Positions 1 through 8,639 of a stretch of 10,992 bases of DNA are shown one piece after another. The position numbers and the translations under genes are program-made. The stretch comes from Sphingobacterium thalpophilum (lineage in GTDB: Bacteria; Bacteroidota; Bacteroidia; Flavobacteriales; Flavobacteriaceae). Location of the stretch: positions 1 through 10,992 of the forward strand of contig CALQBR020000017.1 of NCBI GenBank assembly GCA_943328865.2. Direction: 5' to 3'. Numbering within the stretch: the first letter of the stretch is position 1; the number at the start of each line of letters is the position of its first letter. The notes beneath the pieces are model-generated. The model saw nothing but the letters and a program-made list of their open reading frames with translations. It was not told the origin of the DNA and ran no database searches.

Positions 1-2076
1 AAGACCCATGTTATAATTCACCGAAATACCTTCAACTTGTTCTCTGGCATCTGCGATTAATTTTGTTTTCTGTTCTGGAATTCTAATATCCCCAAGAGAG
101 AATGACAATCCACCTTTAAAGGCAAATTTATAACCCATATCTTTCATGTTATCCAAAAAGGCAGCCGTTGTAGGAACATTGGTTGTACTCAAGATATGAC
201 CGATAATGTCTCTTAAGTTTTTCTTAGTCAATACATCATTGATATAACCTGCCGCTTCTGGTACTACTTCATTAAATAATACACGACCCGCAGTGGTTTT
301 GATAATTTGGTAAACCAATTCACCTGCTTCGTTAAAATCTTTTGCTCTAATTTTTACAGAAGCATTCAATTCTAAACGACCTTCATTTAAGGCAATATTT
401 ACTTCTTCTGCAGAATAAAAAGTCAAGCCTTCACCTAAAATTTTATGTTCTGGAGTCGACAAACGTTCTTTGGTCATATAATAAAGACCCAAAACCATGT
501 CTTGAGAAGGAACCGTAATTGGAGCACCATTGGCTGGATTCAAGATATTGTGTGAAGCCAACATTAACAATTGCGCTTCCAAAATAGCTTCTGGTCCTAA
601 TGGCAAGTGAACTGCCATTTGATCCCCATCAAAATCCGCATTAAATGCCGTACAAACTAAAGGGTGCAATTGGATCGCTTTTCCTTCAATCAATTTTGGT
701 TGGAATGCTTGGATACCTAAACGGTGCAAAGTAGGAGCACGATTCAGTAATATTGGGTGACCTTTAATAACATTTTCAAGGATATCCCAAACTACAGGCT
801 CTTTCTTATCTATTATTTTCTTAGCTGATTTAACTGTTTTTACAATTCCTCTTTCTATCAATTTACGGATAACAAAAGGTTTGTATAATTCAGATGCCAT
901 ATCTTTAGGGATACCACATTCAAACAATTTCAATTCAGGTCCAACAACAATTACCGAACGAGCAGAATAATCCACACGTTTACCAAGTAAATTTTGACGG
1001 AAACGTCCTTGTTTACCTTTCAAGGAATCAGATAATGATTTCAAAGGTCTATTAGATTCTGTTTTAACAGCAGAAGCTTTACGCGTGTTGTCAAATAAGG
1101 AATCTACAGATTCTTGCAACATCCTTTTTTCATTTCTTAAGATCACTTCTGGAGCTTTAATCTCCATTAATCTTTTCAAACGGTTGTTACGGATAATGAC
1201 ACGACGGTATAAATCATTCAAATCTGAAGTTGCGAAACGACCACCATCAAGTGGCACTAAAGGACGCAATTCAGGTGGAATAACAGGAACTACTTTCATA
1301 ATCATCCATTCAGGACGATTTTCACGATTCAAGTTAGACTCACGGAATGATTCTACTACTTGCAAACGTTTTAACGCTTCGGTTTTACGTTGTTTAGACG
1401 TTTCATTGTTAGCGCTATGACGCAATTCATAAGACAACGCATCTAAATCGATACGAGCCAATAAATCCATAATACATTCTGCTCCCATTTTGGCAACAAA
1501 TTTATTAGGATCAAAATCATCTAAATATTGATTGTCTTGAGGAAGGGTATCCAAAATATTCAAATACTCTTCTTCAGTCAAAAAGTCTAATCTTTTAACC
1601 GATTCTCCATCAGGATTAGTAGCAATACCCGCTTGGATTACTACATATCTTTCGTAGTAAATGATCATGTCTAATTTCTTAGAAGGAAGACCAAGGATAT
1701 AACCAATTTTATTAGGAAGCGAACGGAAATACCAAATATGAGCAATCGGCACCACCAAGTTGATGTGACCTACTCTGTCTCTACGTACTTTCTTCTCGGT
1801 AACTTCAACACCACAACGGTCACAAACGATTCCTTTGTAGCGAATTCTCTTATATTTACCACAAGCACATTCAAAATCTTTTACTGGTCCGAAAATTCTT
1901 TCACAGAAAAGTCCGTCGCGTTCCGGTTTGTGGGTTCTATAGTTAATGGTTTCTGGCTTCAAAACCTCACCTCTTGACTCTGCCAAGATTGATTCAGGAG
2001 AAGCTAATCCAATCGAAATTTTGTTAAATTTTTTGATTGGGTTTTTATCTTTATTATTATTTCTATTATTCATCAT
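1..2076 (-). CDS. rpoC: DNA-directed RNA polymerase subunit beta' (N-terminal 692 codons, cut by window start)
   Basis: This is the largest subunit of RNA polymerase; it carries the catalytic magnesium site and part of the clamp. I translated the frame from ATG at 2074-2076 down to base 1 and met no stop. The N-terminus is rich in Asn and Lys ([20 protein letters not shown]). The zinc ribbon has Cys70, Cys72, Cys85 and Cys88, the same numbers as in E. coli. The catalytic NADFDGDQ motif is at residues 479-486 (bases 619-642), with magnesium-binding Asp481, Asp483 and Asp485. The bridging motifs [19 protein letters not shown] and [20 protein letters not shown] are intact. Bacterial beta' usually has about 1400 residues, so roughly half lies outside the window. 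A second ATG follows at 2071-2073, so the start could be one codon later. No Shine-Dalgarno precedes either. It follows rpoB after an unusually long 286-nt gap. Confidence 0.98.
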   Translation of the reverse strand, partial: MMNNRNNNKDKNPIKKFNKISIGLASPESILAESRGEVLKPETINYRTHKPERDGLFCERIFGPVKDFECACGKYKRIRYKGIVCDRCGVEVTEKKVRRDRVGHINLVVPIAHIWYFRSLPNKIGYILGLPSKKLDMIIYYERYVVIQAGIATNPDGESVKRLDFLTEEEYLNILDTLPQDNQYLDDFDPNKFVAKMGAECIMDLLARIDLDALSYELRHSANNETSKQRKTEALKRLQVVESFRESNLNRENRPEWMIMKVVPVIPPELRPLVPLDGGRFATSDLNDLYRRVIIRNNRLKRLMEIKAPEVILRNEKRMLQESVDSLFDNTRKASAVKTESNRPLKSLSDSLKGKQGRFRQNLLGKRVDYSARSVIVVGPELKLFECGIPKDMASELYKPFVIRKLIERGIVKTVKSAKKIIDKKEPVVWDILENVIKGHPILLNRAPTLHRLGIQAFQPKLIEGKAIQLHPLVCTAFNADFDGDQMAVHLPLGPEAILEAQLLMLASHNILNPANGAPITVPSQDMVLGLYYMTKERLSTPEHKILGEGLTFYSAEEVNIALNEGRLELNASVKIRAKDFNEAGELVYQIIKTTAGRVLFNEVVPEAAGYINDVLTKKNLRDIIGHILSTTNVPTTAAFLDNMKDMGYKFAFKGGLSFSLGDIRIPEQKTKLIADAREQVEGISVNYNMGL

Positions 2077-2362
2077 AGTTTTTACTATTGATTTATTTGC
2101 AATTAAAAATTGATTTTTGTTTAAATCTAAGTCAAATGTCTTTCCGTTATAACTCTTAAACGACTTTGGACTTTCAAACTTTAGACTCAAAACACTACCT
2201 CGGATTACTTCTCTAAACTTCAACTATTCAATTTGAAGTGCTAATTATCTAACCTTTTGGGGTTGTATAAAAAATCGGAACGGTTTACGGGTATAAATCC
2301 TAAAAACTCTTATAAATGAGTAATCAGACCTGAAAAATTCAAGCCTGATTACTAAACTTTAT
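2077..2362 (-). other. Long rpoB-rpoC intergenic spacer
   Basis: This 286-nt AT-rich gap separates rpoB from rpoC; many bacteria have much shorter rpoB-rpoC gaps. In transcription order it holds a strong stem-loop just after the rpoB stop (listed separately), then low-complexity AT-rich sequence with two weak hairpins (6-bp arms at 2218-2223/2233-2238; 4-bp arms at 2251-2254/2261-2264). Next come three closely spaced ACTTT units on the plus strand at 2163, 2170 and 2178. The last 147 nt (2077-2223) are open in the rpoC frame but have no ATG or GTG. I found no convincing TTG / TAnnTTTG promoter of the Bacteroidota type and no independent gene. Confidence 0.6.
2319..2353 (-). promoter_or_regulatory. 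15-bp stem-loop 9 nt after the rpoB stop
   Basis: On the minus strand, arm AGTAATCAGGCTTGA (2353-2339) pairs with TCAGGTCTGATTACT (2333-2319) across a 5-nt loop (2338-2334). The stem is continuous at 15 bp, including two G-U pairs. A U-rich tail does not follow directly; the nearest run of five U residues is about 10 nt downstream. It could be a partial terminator, an RNase processing site or a 3'-end stabiliser separating rpoB from rpoC messages. The pairing is read directly from sequence; the role is inference. Confidence 0.6.
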
Positions 2363-5300
2363 TTACTCTTCTAAACGAATATCCAATCCAAGACCTTTTA
2401 GTTCGTGCATCAATACATTGAACGATTCTGGCAATCCTGGCTCTGGCATGGCTTCCCCTTTTACGATTGCTTCGTAAGTTTTGGCTCTTCCAATAACGTC
2501 ATCCGATTTAACAGTCAAGATTTCTCTAAGCGTGCTTGATGCTCCATAAGCTTCAAGTGCCCAAACCTCCATCTCTCCAAAACGCTGACCTCCAAATTGT
2601 GCTTTACCACCCAATGGTTGTTGCGTAATTAATGAGTATGGTCCGATAGAACGCGCATGCATCTTATCATCAATCATATGACCTAATTTCAACATATAGA
2701 TAACCCCTACTGTCGCTCTTTGATGGAAACGCTCTCCCGTTCCACCATCATAAAGATAGGTATGACCGAATCTAGGAATTCCAGCTTCGTCAGTCAATTC
2801 ATTAATTTGATCTATAGTCGCACCATCAAAAATTGGAGTAGCATATTTTCTACCTAAATTCATTCCAGCCCAACCTAAAACCGTTTCATAAATCTGACCG
2901 ATGTTCATACGTGAAGGTACCCCAAGTGGGTTCAACACGATATCAACAGGTGTTCCATCTTCTAAGAAAGGCATGTCTTCATGACGAACAATACGAGCAA
3001 CAATACCTTTGTTACCGTGACGTCCCGCCATTTTATCCCCAACTTTTAACTTACGTTTTTTAGCGATATAGACCTTAGCCAATTTCAAGATTCCTGCTGG
3101 CAATTCATCTCCAACAGTAATGGTGAATTTCTCTCTTCTTAACGCACCTTGTAAATCGTTCAACTTAATTTTGTAGTTATGGATCAAATCATTCACCATT
3201 TTATTGGTTTCATCATCAGCAACCCATTGCCCTTTACTTAAGTGAGCAAAATCCTCTACTGCATTCAACATTTTTTGAGTATATTTCTTACCTTTTGGTA
3301 ATACTTCTTCACCCAAATCGTTCATTACCCCTTGAGAAGTTTTTCCATTTACAATATTGAAAAGCTTATCGATTAATCTGTCTTTTAATTCAACAAATTT
3401 AACTTCAAACTCTAACTCCAAAGCACCCAAAGCATCTTTATCTTGCGTACGTTTGCGTTTGTCTTTTACAGCTCTTGCGAATAATTTCTTATCCAAAACT
3501 ACCCCGTGTAATGAAGGAGATGCTTTTAATGATGCATCTTTAACATCACCTGCTTTATCCCCGAAGATCGCTCGAAGCAATTTCTCTTCTGGAGTAGGAT
3601 CTGATTCTCCTTTTGGTGTAATTTTTCCGATTAAAATATCGCCAGGTTTAACCTCGGCACCAATTCTAATCATACCATTTCCATCTAAATCTTTAGTCGC
3701 TTCTTCACTAACGTTTGGAATATCATTCGTTAATTCTTCGTTTCCTAATTTAGTATCTCTAACCTCCAATGAATAATCATCAATGTGGATAGACGTAAAA
3801 ATGTCATCACGAACTACTTTCTCAGAAATCACAATTGCATCCTCGAAGTTATACCCTTTCCAAGGCATAAAGGCAACTTTAAGGTTTCTACCTAAAGCCA
3901 ACTCTCCGTTTTGCGTTGCATAACCTTCCGAAAGTACTTGACCAAGTGCTACTCTGTCCCCTTTTCTTACGATTGGTTTCAAGTTGATGCTTGAACTTTG
4001 GTTGGTTTTTCTGAATTTAATTAAATTATAAGTTTTCTCATCAGGATCAAAACTTACCATTCTTTCTTCGTCAGAACGATCGTATTTGATAGTGATGATA
4101 TTAGCATCCACATATTCTACTGTTCCAGGCCCTTCCGCATTAATCAATACTCTAGAATCAGACGCCACTTGACGCTCTAAACCTGTACCTACAATTGGAG
4201 CTTCTGGACGCAATAATGGAACCGCTTGACGCATCATGTTTGATCCCATCAAGGCTCTATTCGCATCATCATGTTCTAAGAAAGGAATTAAAGAAGCCGA
4301 AATAGAAGCAATTTGATTTGGTGCTACATCGGTGTAATCTACTTTCTTAGGATCAATTACTGGGAAATCACCTTCTTGACGTGCAATTACGTTATCGGCA
4401 GTGATTTGTCCTGATGCATCCATTTGAATGTTTGCCTGAGCAATCATCATTCCTTCTTCTTCTTCAGCGCTTAAGTATACTGGCGTAGAAACTAAATCTA
4501 CTTTTCCGTTACTTACTTTACGGTAAGGCGTTTCGATGAAACCCATTCCGTTTACTTTGGCATAAACTCCTAGAGAAGAAATCAAACCAATGTTTGGACC
4601 CTCTGGTGTTTCAATTGGACATAAACGTCCGTAATGCGTATAGTGAACGTCACGTACTTCGAAACCAGCTCTTTCTCTTGAAAGTCCACCTGGTCCAAGA
4701 GCAGATAATCTTCTTTTGTGTGTAATCTCTGCTAATGGATTGGTTTGATCCATAAACTGAGACAACTGGTTGGTACCGAAGAAAGAGTTAATTACAGATG
4801 ATAATGTTTTAGCATTAATCAAATCAATAGGTGTAAACACCTCATTATCTCTAACGTTCATTCTTTCTCTAATGGTTCTAGCCATACGAGCCAAACCAAC
4901 ACCGAATTGTTGAGACATTTGTTCACCAACTGTTCTCACACGACGGTTTGATAAGTGATCAATATCATCAATCTCTGCTTTAGAGTTAATCAATTCGATC
5001 AAATATTTAACAATAGTAATGATATCTTCTTTGGTTAAGACTTGCTTATCCATTGGAGTATCTAAACCTAATTTTTTGTTAATTCTGTAACGACCTACTT
5101 CACCTAAATTGTAACGTTGGTCTGAGAAAAACAATTTATCTATAATACCACGAGCAGTTTCTTCATCAGGCGGTTCTGCGTTACGCAGTTGTCTGTAAAT
5201 ATGCTCAACGGCTTCTTTTTCAGAATTGGTTGGATCTTTTTGTAACGTATTGTGAATAATAGAATAATCAACTTGGTTACTATCTTCTTTGTGTAATAAG

Positions 5301-6175
5301 ATAGATTTAACGTTCGATTCAATAATTTCTTCAACATTATCTTTGTCGAGAATAGTATCTCTATCAAGGATAATTTCATTACGCTCGATAGAAACAACTT
5401 CGCCAGTATCTTCGTCTACGAAATCTTCATGCCATGTATTTAATACACGAGCAGCTAATTTTCTACCAATATACTTTTTAAGTCCTGATTTAGAAACTTT
5501 AATTTCTTCAGCAAGGTCAAAAATCTCAAGGATATCCTTGTCTCTTTCGAAACCAATTGCACGGAATAAAGTCGTAACAGGTAATTTTTTCTTTCTATCG
5601 ATATAAGCATACATTACGCTATTGATATCAGTAGAAAATTCTATCCATGACCCTTTAAAAGGGATTACTCTGGCAGAATATAATTTTGTTCCATTAGCAT
5701 GGAAGGATTGTCCAAAGAAAACACCTGGTGATCTGTGTAATTGTGAAACCACAACACGCTCAGCCCCGTTGATAACGAAAGTACCACTTGGCGTCATATA
5801 AGGAATTGTTCCAAGATAAACATCTTGAACAATAGTTTCAAAATCTTCGTGTTCTGGATCAGTACAATATAGTTTTAACCTCGCTTTCAAAGGTACACTA
5901 TGCGTAAGGCCTCTTTCTATACACTCTTGAATGGTATAACGTGGTGGATCTACAAAGTAATCTAGAAATTCCAATACAAAGTTATTTCTTGTATCTGTAA
6001 TTGGGAAATTTTCCATGAAGGTATTGTATAATCCTTCGTTGCCTCTTTCATCAGATTTGGTTTCCAATTGGAAAAAATCTTTAAACGACTTAACCTGAAC
6101 ATCTAGAAAATCTGGATAATCAGGAATATTTTTGGTTGAGGCAAAATTCAATCTTTCAGTCTGATTTGTTATCAT
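2363..6175 (-). CDS. rpoB: DNA-directed RNA polymerase subunit beta
   Basis: This subunit forms, with beta', the active-site cleft and RNA exit path of RNA polymerase, and is the rifampicin target. I chose ATG at 6173-6175, giving 1270 residues starting [15 protein letters not shown] codon immediately upstream could add one residue, but 1270 matches the length I remember for Flavobacterium. In ATG numbering, the rifampicin pocket QLSQFMDQ begins at Gln470, with Asp476, His486 and Ser491 equivalent to E. coli Asp516, His526 and Ser531. The three sensitive-type residues are intact, so no resistance change is seen there. NFED is at 776-779. The active-site lysines of the [10 protein letters not shown] block are Lys1048 and Lys1056, with the same 8-residue spacing as in E. 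coli. The block [16 protein letters not shown] lies near 1082-1097 and the C-terminal [20 protein letters not shown] near 1189-1208. The stop is TAA. Long gaps of 284 and 286 nt flank the gene, so its message may be produced or processed separately from its neighbours. Confidence 0.99.
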   Translation of the reverse strand: MITNQTERLNFASTKNIPDYPDFLDVQVKSFKDFFQLETKSDERGNEGLYNTFMENFPITDTRNNFVLEFLDYFVDPPRYTIQECIERGLTHSVPLKARLKLYCTDPEHEDFETIVQDVYLGTIPYMTPSGTFVINGAERVVVSQLHRSPGVFFGQSFHANGTKLYSARVIPFKGSWIEFSTDINSVMYAYIDRKKKLPVTTLFRAIGFERDKDILEIFDLAEEIKVSKSGLKKYIGRKLAARVLNTWHEDFVDEDTGEVVSIERNEIILDRDTILDKDNVEEIIESNVKSILLHKEDSNQVDYSIIHNTLQKDPTNSEKEAVEHIYRQLRNAEPPDEETARGIIDKLFFSDQRYNLGEVGRYRINKKLGLDTPMDKQVLTKEDIITIVKYLIELINSKAEIDDIDHLSNRRVRTVGEQMSQQFGVGLARMARTIRERMNVRDNEVFTPIDLINAKTLSSVINSFFGTNQLSQFMDQTNPLAEITHKRRLSALGPGGLSRERAGFEVRDVHYTHYGRLCPIETPEGPNIGLISSLGVYAKVNGMGFIETPYRKVSNGKVDLVSTPVYLSAEEEEGMMIAQANIQMDASGQITADNVIARQEGDFPVIDPKKVDYTDVAPNQIASISASLIPFLEHDDANRALMGSNMMRQAVPLLRPEAPIVGTGLERQVASDSRVLINAEGPGTVEYVDANIITIKYDRSDEERMVSFDPDEKTYNLIKFRKTNQSSSINLKPIVRKGDRVALGQVLSEGYATQNGELALGRNLKVAFMPWKGYNFEDAIVISEKVVRDDIFTSIHIDDYSLEVRDTKLGNEELTNDIPNVSEEATKDLDGNGMIRIGAEVKPGDILIGKITPKGESDPTPEEKLLRAIFGDKAGDVKDASLKASPSLHGVVLDKKLFARAVKDKRKRTQDKDALGALELEFEVKFVELKDRLIDKLFNIVNGKTSQGVMNDLGEEVLPKGKKYTQKMLNAVEDFAHLSKGQWVADDETNKMVNDLIHNYKIKLNDLQGALRREKFTITVGDELPAGILKLAKVYIAKKRKLKVGDKMAGRHGNKGIVARIVRHEDMPFLEDGTPVDIVLNPLGVPSRMNIGQIYETVLGWAGMNLGRKYATPIFDGATIDQINELTDEAGIPRFGHTYLYDGGTGERFHQRATVGVIYMLKLGHMIDDKMHARSIGPYSLITQQPLGGKAQFGGQRFGEMEVWALEAYGASSTLREILTVKSDDVIGRAKTYEAIVKGEAMPEPGLPESFNVLMHELKGLGLDIRLEE

Positions 6176-6359
6176 CAATGAACAAAATTTTGATTAAAAA
6201 AAAGTAGTTTTTTGTGCAAAACACTGTTTAATCTATAAAACAATCTATACTTTCTTTTTATAATCAATACCTCTTTAAAAATAACGCAAGAGTAGCCTCT
6301 TTTCATTGATTTTCTTTCATCGTATTGATTTAAAAACCTTTTCGTATTGTAAACTATTT

Positions 6360-6389
6360 TATAATAAAACTTGATATAATTTTATTATA
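6360..6389 (-). repeat. AT-only inverted repeat downstream of the rplL attenuator
   Basis: Ten-bp perfect arms, tataataaaa (6360-6369) and ttttattata (6380-6389), surround a 10-nt loop. The element starts two bases after the U-run of the preceding terminator-like hairpin. Being all A/T it would be a weak RNA stem, and base composition makes such palindromes more likely. A smaller nested palindrome (6375-6389) competes with it. Confidence 0.45.
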
Positions 6390-6391
6390 CG

Positions 6392-6436
6392 AAAAAATGG
6401 TTTAGGTCTTTGAAAGTATATTTCAAGACCTAAACC
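6392..6436 (-). terminator. Intrinsic-terminator-like attenuator after rplL
   Basis: Minus-strand arm GGTTTAGGTCTT (6436-6425) plus GAAA (6424-6421) pairs with TTTC (6415-6412) and AAGACCTAAACC (6410-6399). There is a single bulged A (6411) and a 5-nt loop (6420-6416), giving 16 bp in all. One A is followed by six U residues (6397-6392). It begins 23 nt after the rplL stop. This is the canonical form of a Rho-independent terminator, but rpoB and rpoC follow on the same strand. Partial termination, as known for the rplL-rpoB attenuator of E. coli, is therefore the likely role. Confidence 0.75.
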
Positions 6437-6459
6437 TAGTTTTCTAAAGCTAGTTTGAC

Positions 6460-6828
6460 TTATTTAAGCTCAACTACAGCTCCAGCTTCTTCTAAAGCTT
6501 TCTTAAGACCTTCAGCTTCTTCTTTAGTAACACCTTCTTTAACAGCACTTGGAGCGCTATCTACTACATCTTTAGCTTCTTTAAGACCTAAACCAGTAAG
6601 TTCTTTTACCAATTTAACTACTGCTAATTTAGATGCACCAGCTTCTTTTAACATAACTGTAAATTCAGTTTGTGCTTCTTCAGCAACAGCTTCTCCACCA
6701 CCTGAAACTACTACAGCAGCAGCAGCTGGTTCGATACCATACTCGTCTTTTAATATTGTTGCTAATTCATTAACTTCTTTTACAGTTAAGTTAACTAATT
6801 GTTCTGCGAATTGTTTCAAATCTGCCAT
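6460..6828 (-). CDS. rplL: Large-subunit ribosomal protein bL12 (L7/L12)
   Basis: This acidic stalk protein, present in several copies per ribosome, recruits and activates the translational GTPases, including the EF-Tu encoded upstream here. The 122 residues show the usual three parts. An N-terminal dimerisation helix pair (about 1-33) is followed by a flexible Ala/Gly/Glu hinge (about 34-53, with [18 protein letters not shown]) and a globular C-terminal domain (about 54-122). That domain contains the conserved [12 protein letters not shown] at 79-90, the factor-binding surface. The start is ATG at 6826-6828 and the stop is TAA. The 89-nt gap after rplJ (6829-6917) has only weak AT-rich pairing and no Shine-Dalgarno, though L12 must be made in excess over L10. 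A strong attenuator-like hairpin begins 23 nt after the stop. Confidence 0.98.
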   Translation of the reverse strand: MADLKQFAEQLVNLTVKEVNELATILKDEYGIEPAAAAVVVSGGGEAVAEEAQTEFTVMLKEAGASKLAVVKLVKELTGLGLKEAKDVVDSAPSAVKEGVTKEEAEGLKKALEEAGAVVELK

Positions 6829-6917
6829 TTTTTCTATCGTTTTAAAATGATTTGTAAAATATAATTTATTATTGTGCGCGTTTTAATGCACTTAATTCAA
6901 ACTGATACCAGCTTTAA

Positions 6918-7412
6918 TTAAGCAACCTCTTCTGATTTGAATTGGTTTTGAAGAGCTGAAATAACTCTTTGTGCTGGAGACTGAAGTAATCCAATGATTT
7001 CTCCAATAACTTCCTCTTTCGATTTTAGCGATGCTAATGAATCTAAAAGGTTATCACCAACATAAATTTCAGCATTGATAAAAGCTCCTTTTAACAAAGG
7101 CTTATCAGATTTTTTACGGAAGTCTTTGATAATTTTTGCAGGAGCGTTCGCAACATCTGCAAGAAAAACACAAGTATTACCTTTTAATGTGGCAGGTAAT
7201 TCTCCATAATTATTATCAGAAGCTTCCATTGCTTTTGCAAGCAAGGTATTCTTAACTACTTCTAATTTGATACCTGCTTTGAAACAAGCTCTTCTTAAGC
7301 TTGAAGTATTCTCTGCATCTAGTCCAGAAATATCTGCTAAATAAACAATATTTGAACCGGCTAACTGTGCAGTTAAATCTTCAATCGCAATTGATTTTTC
7401 TTCTCTAGTCAT
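6918..7412 (-). CDS. rplJ: Large-subunit ribosomal protein uL10
   Basis: L10 is the base of the L7/L12 stalk: its N-terminal domain binds 23S rRNA beside L11, and its C-terminal helix holds the L12 dimers. The 164 residues match the bacterial family length. The opening MTREEKSIAIEDLTAQLAGS, the YLADISGLDAENTSSLRRACF segment and the VVKNTLLAKAM block are typical of the N-terminal domain. The C-terminal stretch after about residue 135 (EVIGEIIGLLQSPAQRVISAL) fits the L12-binding helix. The start is ATG at 7410-7412 with no Shine-Dalgarno; a 12-bp A/T palindrome (7415-7426) lies just upstream. The gap to rplA is only 22 nt, too short for the long structured L10 leader known from E. coli and Firmicutes. 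Confidence 0.97.
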   Translation of the reverse strand: MTREEKSIAIEDLTAQLAGSNIVYLADISGLDAENTSSLRRACFKAGIKLEVVKNTLLAKAMEASDNNYGELPATLKGNTCVFLADVANAPAKIIKDFRKKSDKPLLKGAFINAEIYVGDNLLDSLASLKSKEEVIGEIIGLLQSPAQRVISALQNQFKSEEVA

Positions 7413-7434
7413 ACTAAAAATTTTTAACTACCAA

Positions 7435-8124
7435 TTATACTGCTTTAGGATCCAATGCAATAGCTGGACTCATCGTGCTTGTAAGGTGAATACCTTTAAT
7501 ATAGGTACCTTTAGCCGCAGTTGGTTTAAGTTTGATTAATGTTTGAATAATTTCGTGTGCATTGTCAAAAATTTGCTCCGCTCCAAAAGAAACTTTACCA
7601 ATTCCTGCATGTACGATTCCAGTTTTATCAACTTTAAAGTCAATTTTACCAGCTTTAACTTCTTGAACTGCTTTTGCAACATCCATAGTTACTGTACCAG
7701 TCTTAGGGTTTGGCATTAAACCACGTGGTCCTAAAATACGACCTAATGGACCTAATTTACCCATTACACTTGGCATAGTGATGATTACATCTACATCTGT
7801 CCAACCGTCTTTAATTTTTTGTAAATAATCGTCAAGACCTACATAGTCTGCTCCAGCTTCTTTAGCTTCCGCTTCTTTATCCGGAGTAACCAATGCCAAT
7901 ACTTTAACATCTTTACCAGTTCCGTGTGGCAATGTAACCACACCTCTAACCATTTGATTCGCTTTTCTTGGATCTACACCCAAACGTACCGCGATATCAA
8001 CAGACTCATCAAATTTTGCAGAAGCGATAACTTTAATCAATGCAGAAGCATCTTTCAAAGAGTATAGTTTGTTCTTTTCAATTTTTGAAGCAGCCTCTTT
8101 TTGCTTTTTTGTCAATTTTGCCAT
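7435..8124 (-). CDS. rplA: Large-subunit ribosomal protein uL1
   Basis: L1 binds 23S rRNA helices 76-78 as the mobile stalk that helps move deacylated tRNA out of the E site. In E. coli and other organisms it also represses translation of its own mRNA. The 229 residues are the usual length. The family signature lies at about 115-148, including [19 protein letters not shown] and [13 protein letters not shown]. Domain I residues continue at the C-terminus ([21 protein letters not shown]). The start is ATG at 8122-8124, only 3 nt after the rplK stop codon, which suggests translational coupling with L11. The TAA stop precedes rplJ by 22 nt. A possible operator for this protein is the hairpin before rplK. 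Confidence 0.98.
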   Translation of the reverse strand: MAKLTKKQKEAASKIEKNKLYSLKDASALIKVIASAKFDESVDIAVRLGVDPRKANQMVRGVVTLPHGTGKDVKVLALVTPDKEAEAKEAGADYVGLDDYLQKIKDGWTDVDVIITMPSVMGKLGPLGRILGPRGLMPNPKTGTVTMDVAKAVQEVKAGKIDFKVDKTGIVHAGIGKVSFGAEQIFDNAHEIIQTLIKLKPTAAKGTYIKGIHLTSTMSPAIALDPKAV

Positions 8125-8127
8125 GTC

Positions 8128-8574
8128 TTACGCTTGTTTTAGAGGAGATTCTCCCGTTACAGTTATACCCATAGATCTAGCTGTTCCTGCGATCATGCTC
8201 ATAGCAGACTCGATAGTGAATGCATTTAAATCAACCATTTTGTCTTCTGCGATTACTCTAATCACATCCCAAGTAACATTTGCTACTTTTTTACGATTAG
8301 GTTCACCAGAACCAGACTTTAGCTTTGCAGCATCCATTAATTGAATAGCAGCAGGTGGTGTTTTTACAACAAAATCAAATGATTTGTCTTTGTACACTGT
8401 AATTTGCACTGGGCAAACTTTGCCGGCTTTATCTTGTGTTCTCGCATTAAACTGCTTACAGAACTCCATGATATTAACACCAGCAGCACCTAAAGCAGGT
8501 CCAACCGGTGGCGATGGATTCGCAGCACCTCCCTTAACTTGTAGTTTAACTACTTTACTAATCTCTTTAGCCAT
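8128..8574 (-). CDS. rplK: Large-subunit ribosomal protein uL11
   Basis: L11 binds the GTPase-associated region of 23S rRNA, is contacted by elongation factors and is the thiopeptide target. It has 148 residues, slightly longer than E. coli L11 (142). The N-terminal linker has the conserved prolines Pro20, Pro22 and Pro23 in [20 protein letters not shown], where thiopeptide-resistance changes occur in other species; they are intact. The C-terminal RNA-binding domain (about 75-142) has [20 protein letters not shown] and the [12 protein letters not shown] helix. The start is ATG at 8572-8574. The 65-nt leader after nusG carries a bulged hairpin that may be the L1 operator. The gene ends 3 nt before rplA. 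Confidence 0.98.
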   Translation of the reverse strand: MAKEISKVVKLQVKGGAANPSPPVGPALGAAGVNIMEFCKQFNARTQDKAGKVCPVQITVYKDKSFDFVVKTPPAAIQLMDAAKLKSGSGEPNRKKVANVTWDVIRVIAEDKMVDLNAFTIESAMSMIAGTARSMGITVTGESPLKQA

Positions 8575-8590
8575 TGTTTAAAAAATTTAA

Positions 8591-8618
8591 CACATCATCA
8601 TTGGAAGCGATCGATGTG
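8591..8618 (-). promoter_or_regulatory. Bulged hairpin in the rplK leader, candidate L1 operator
   Basis: On the minus strand CACATC (8618-8613) pairs with GATGTG (8596-8591). After one bulged G (8612), ATC (8611-8609) pairs with GAT (8599-8597), closing a 9-nt loop (8608-8600). The stem ends 16 nt before the rplK ATG. L1 represses the rplK-rplA mRNA in E. coli through a leader structure that mimics its 23S site. The GATGTGT on the 3' arm resembles a stretch I recall in the 23S L1 site, but I cannot align it here. Structure seen; function inferred. Confidence 0.4.
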
Positions 8619-8639
8619 GTTTATTATGTGTAACGATTA

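Larger units (their letters stand above)
6176..6459 (-). other. rplL-rpoB intergenic spacer with stacked secondary structures
   Basis: This 284-nt gap has no coding capacity that I can support. In transcription order it contains the terminator-like hairpin (6392-6436), then an AT-only hairpin (6360-6389). After these come an 8-bp direct repeat tcgtattg on the plus strand (6342-6349 and 6320-6327) and a 9-bp inverted repeat aatcaatac/gtattgatt (6262-6270 with 6322-6330) with a 51-nt loop. Last are a repeated aatctata (6242-6249 and 6230-6237) and a small caaaattttg palindrome (6183-6192) 7 nt before the rpoB ATG. In E. coli the same gap holds an attenuator and an RNase III site, so a regulatory role is reasonable. 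No clear Bacteroidota promoter (TAnnTTTG with upstream TTG) was found. Confidence 0.6.

Noticed and set aside
2163..2182. Three ACTTT units spaced 7-8 nt apart in the rpoB-rpoC gap
   Set aside because: Too short and imperfect to call a repeat element without seeing further copies elsewhere in the genome.
3357..3776. 139-codon open frame on the plus strand inside rpoB
   Set aside because: It is antisense to a strongly conserved part of rpoB, has Ser/Leu-rich low-complexity composition typical of shadow frames, and has no separate start context or known motif. The other plus-strand open frames over rpoC, rpoB, rplL, rplK, nusG and tuf were rejected for the same reasons, as was the 85-codon minus frame at 5140-5397.
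6176..6178. TTG as the rpoB start (1271 residues)
   Set aside because: An ATG follows at once and gives the 1270-residue length expected for the genus. The TTG has no supporting ribosome-binding sequence.
6242..6270. Possible rpoB promoter (TTG, about 17 bp, then TAGATTGT on the minus strand)
   Set aside because: The -7 element departs from the Bacteroidota TAnnTTTG consensus at key positions, and similar partial matches occur throughout the spacer.
7415..7426. A/T palindromes near the start codons of rplJ (7415-7426), rplK (8577-8589) and rpoB (6183-6192)
   Set aside because: Short A/T-only palindromes are common by chance in DNA this AT-rich. They differ in sequence and distance from the start, so I do not treat them as a shared operator.
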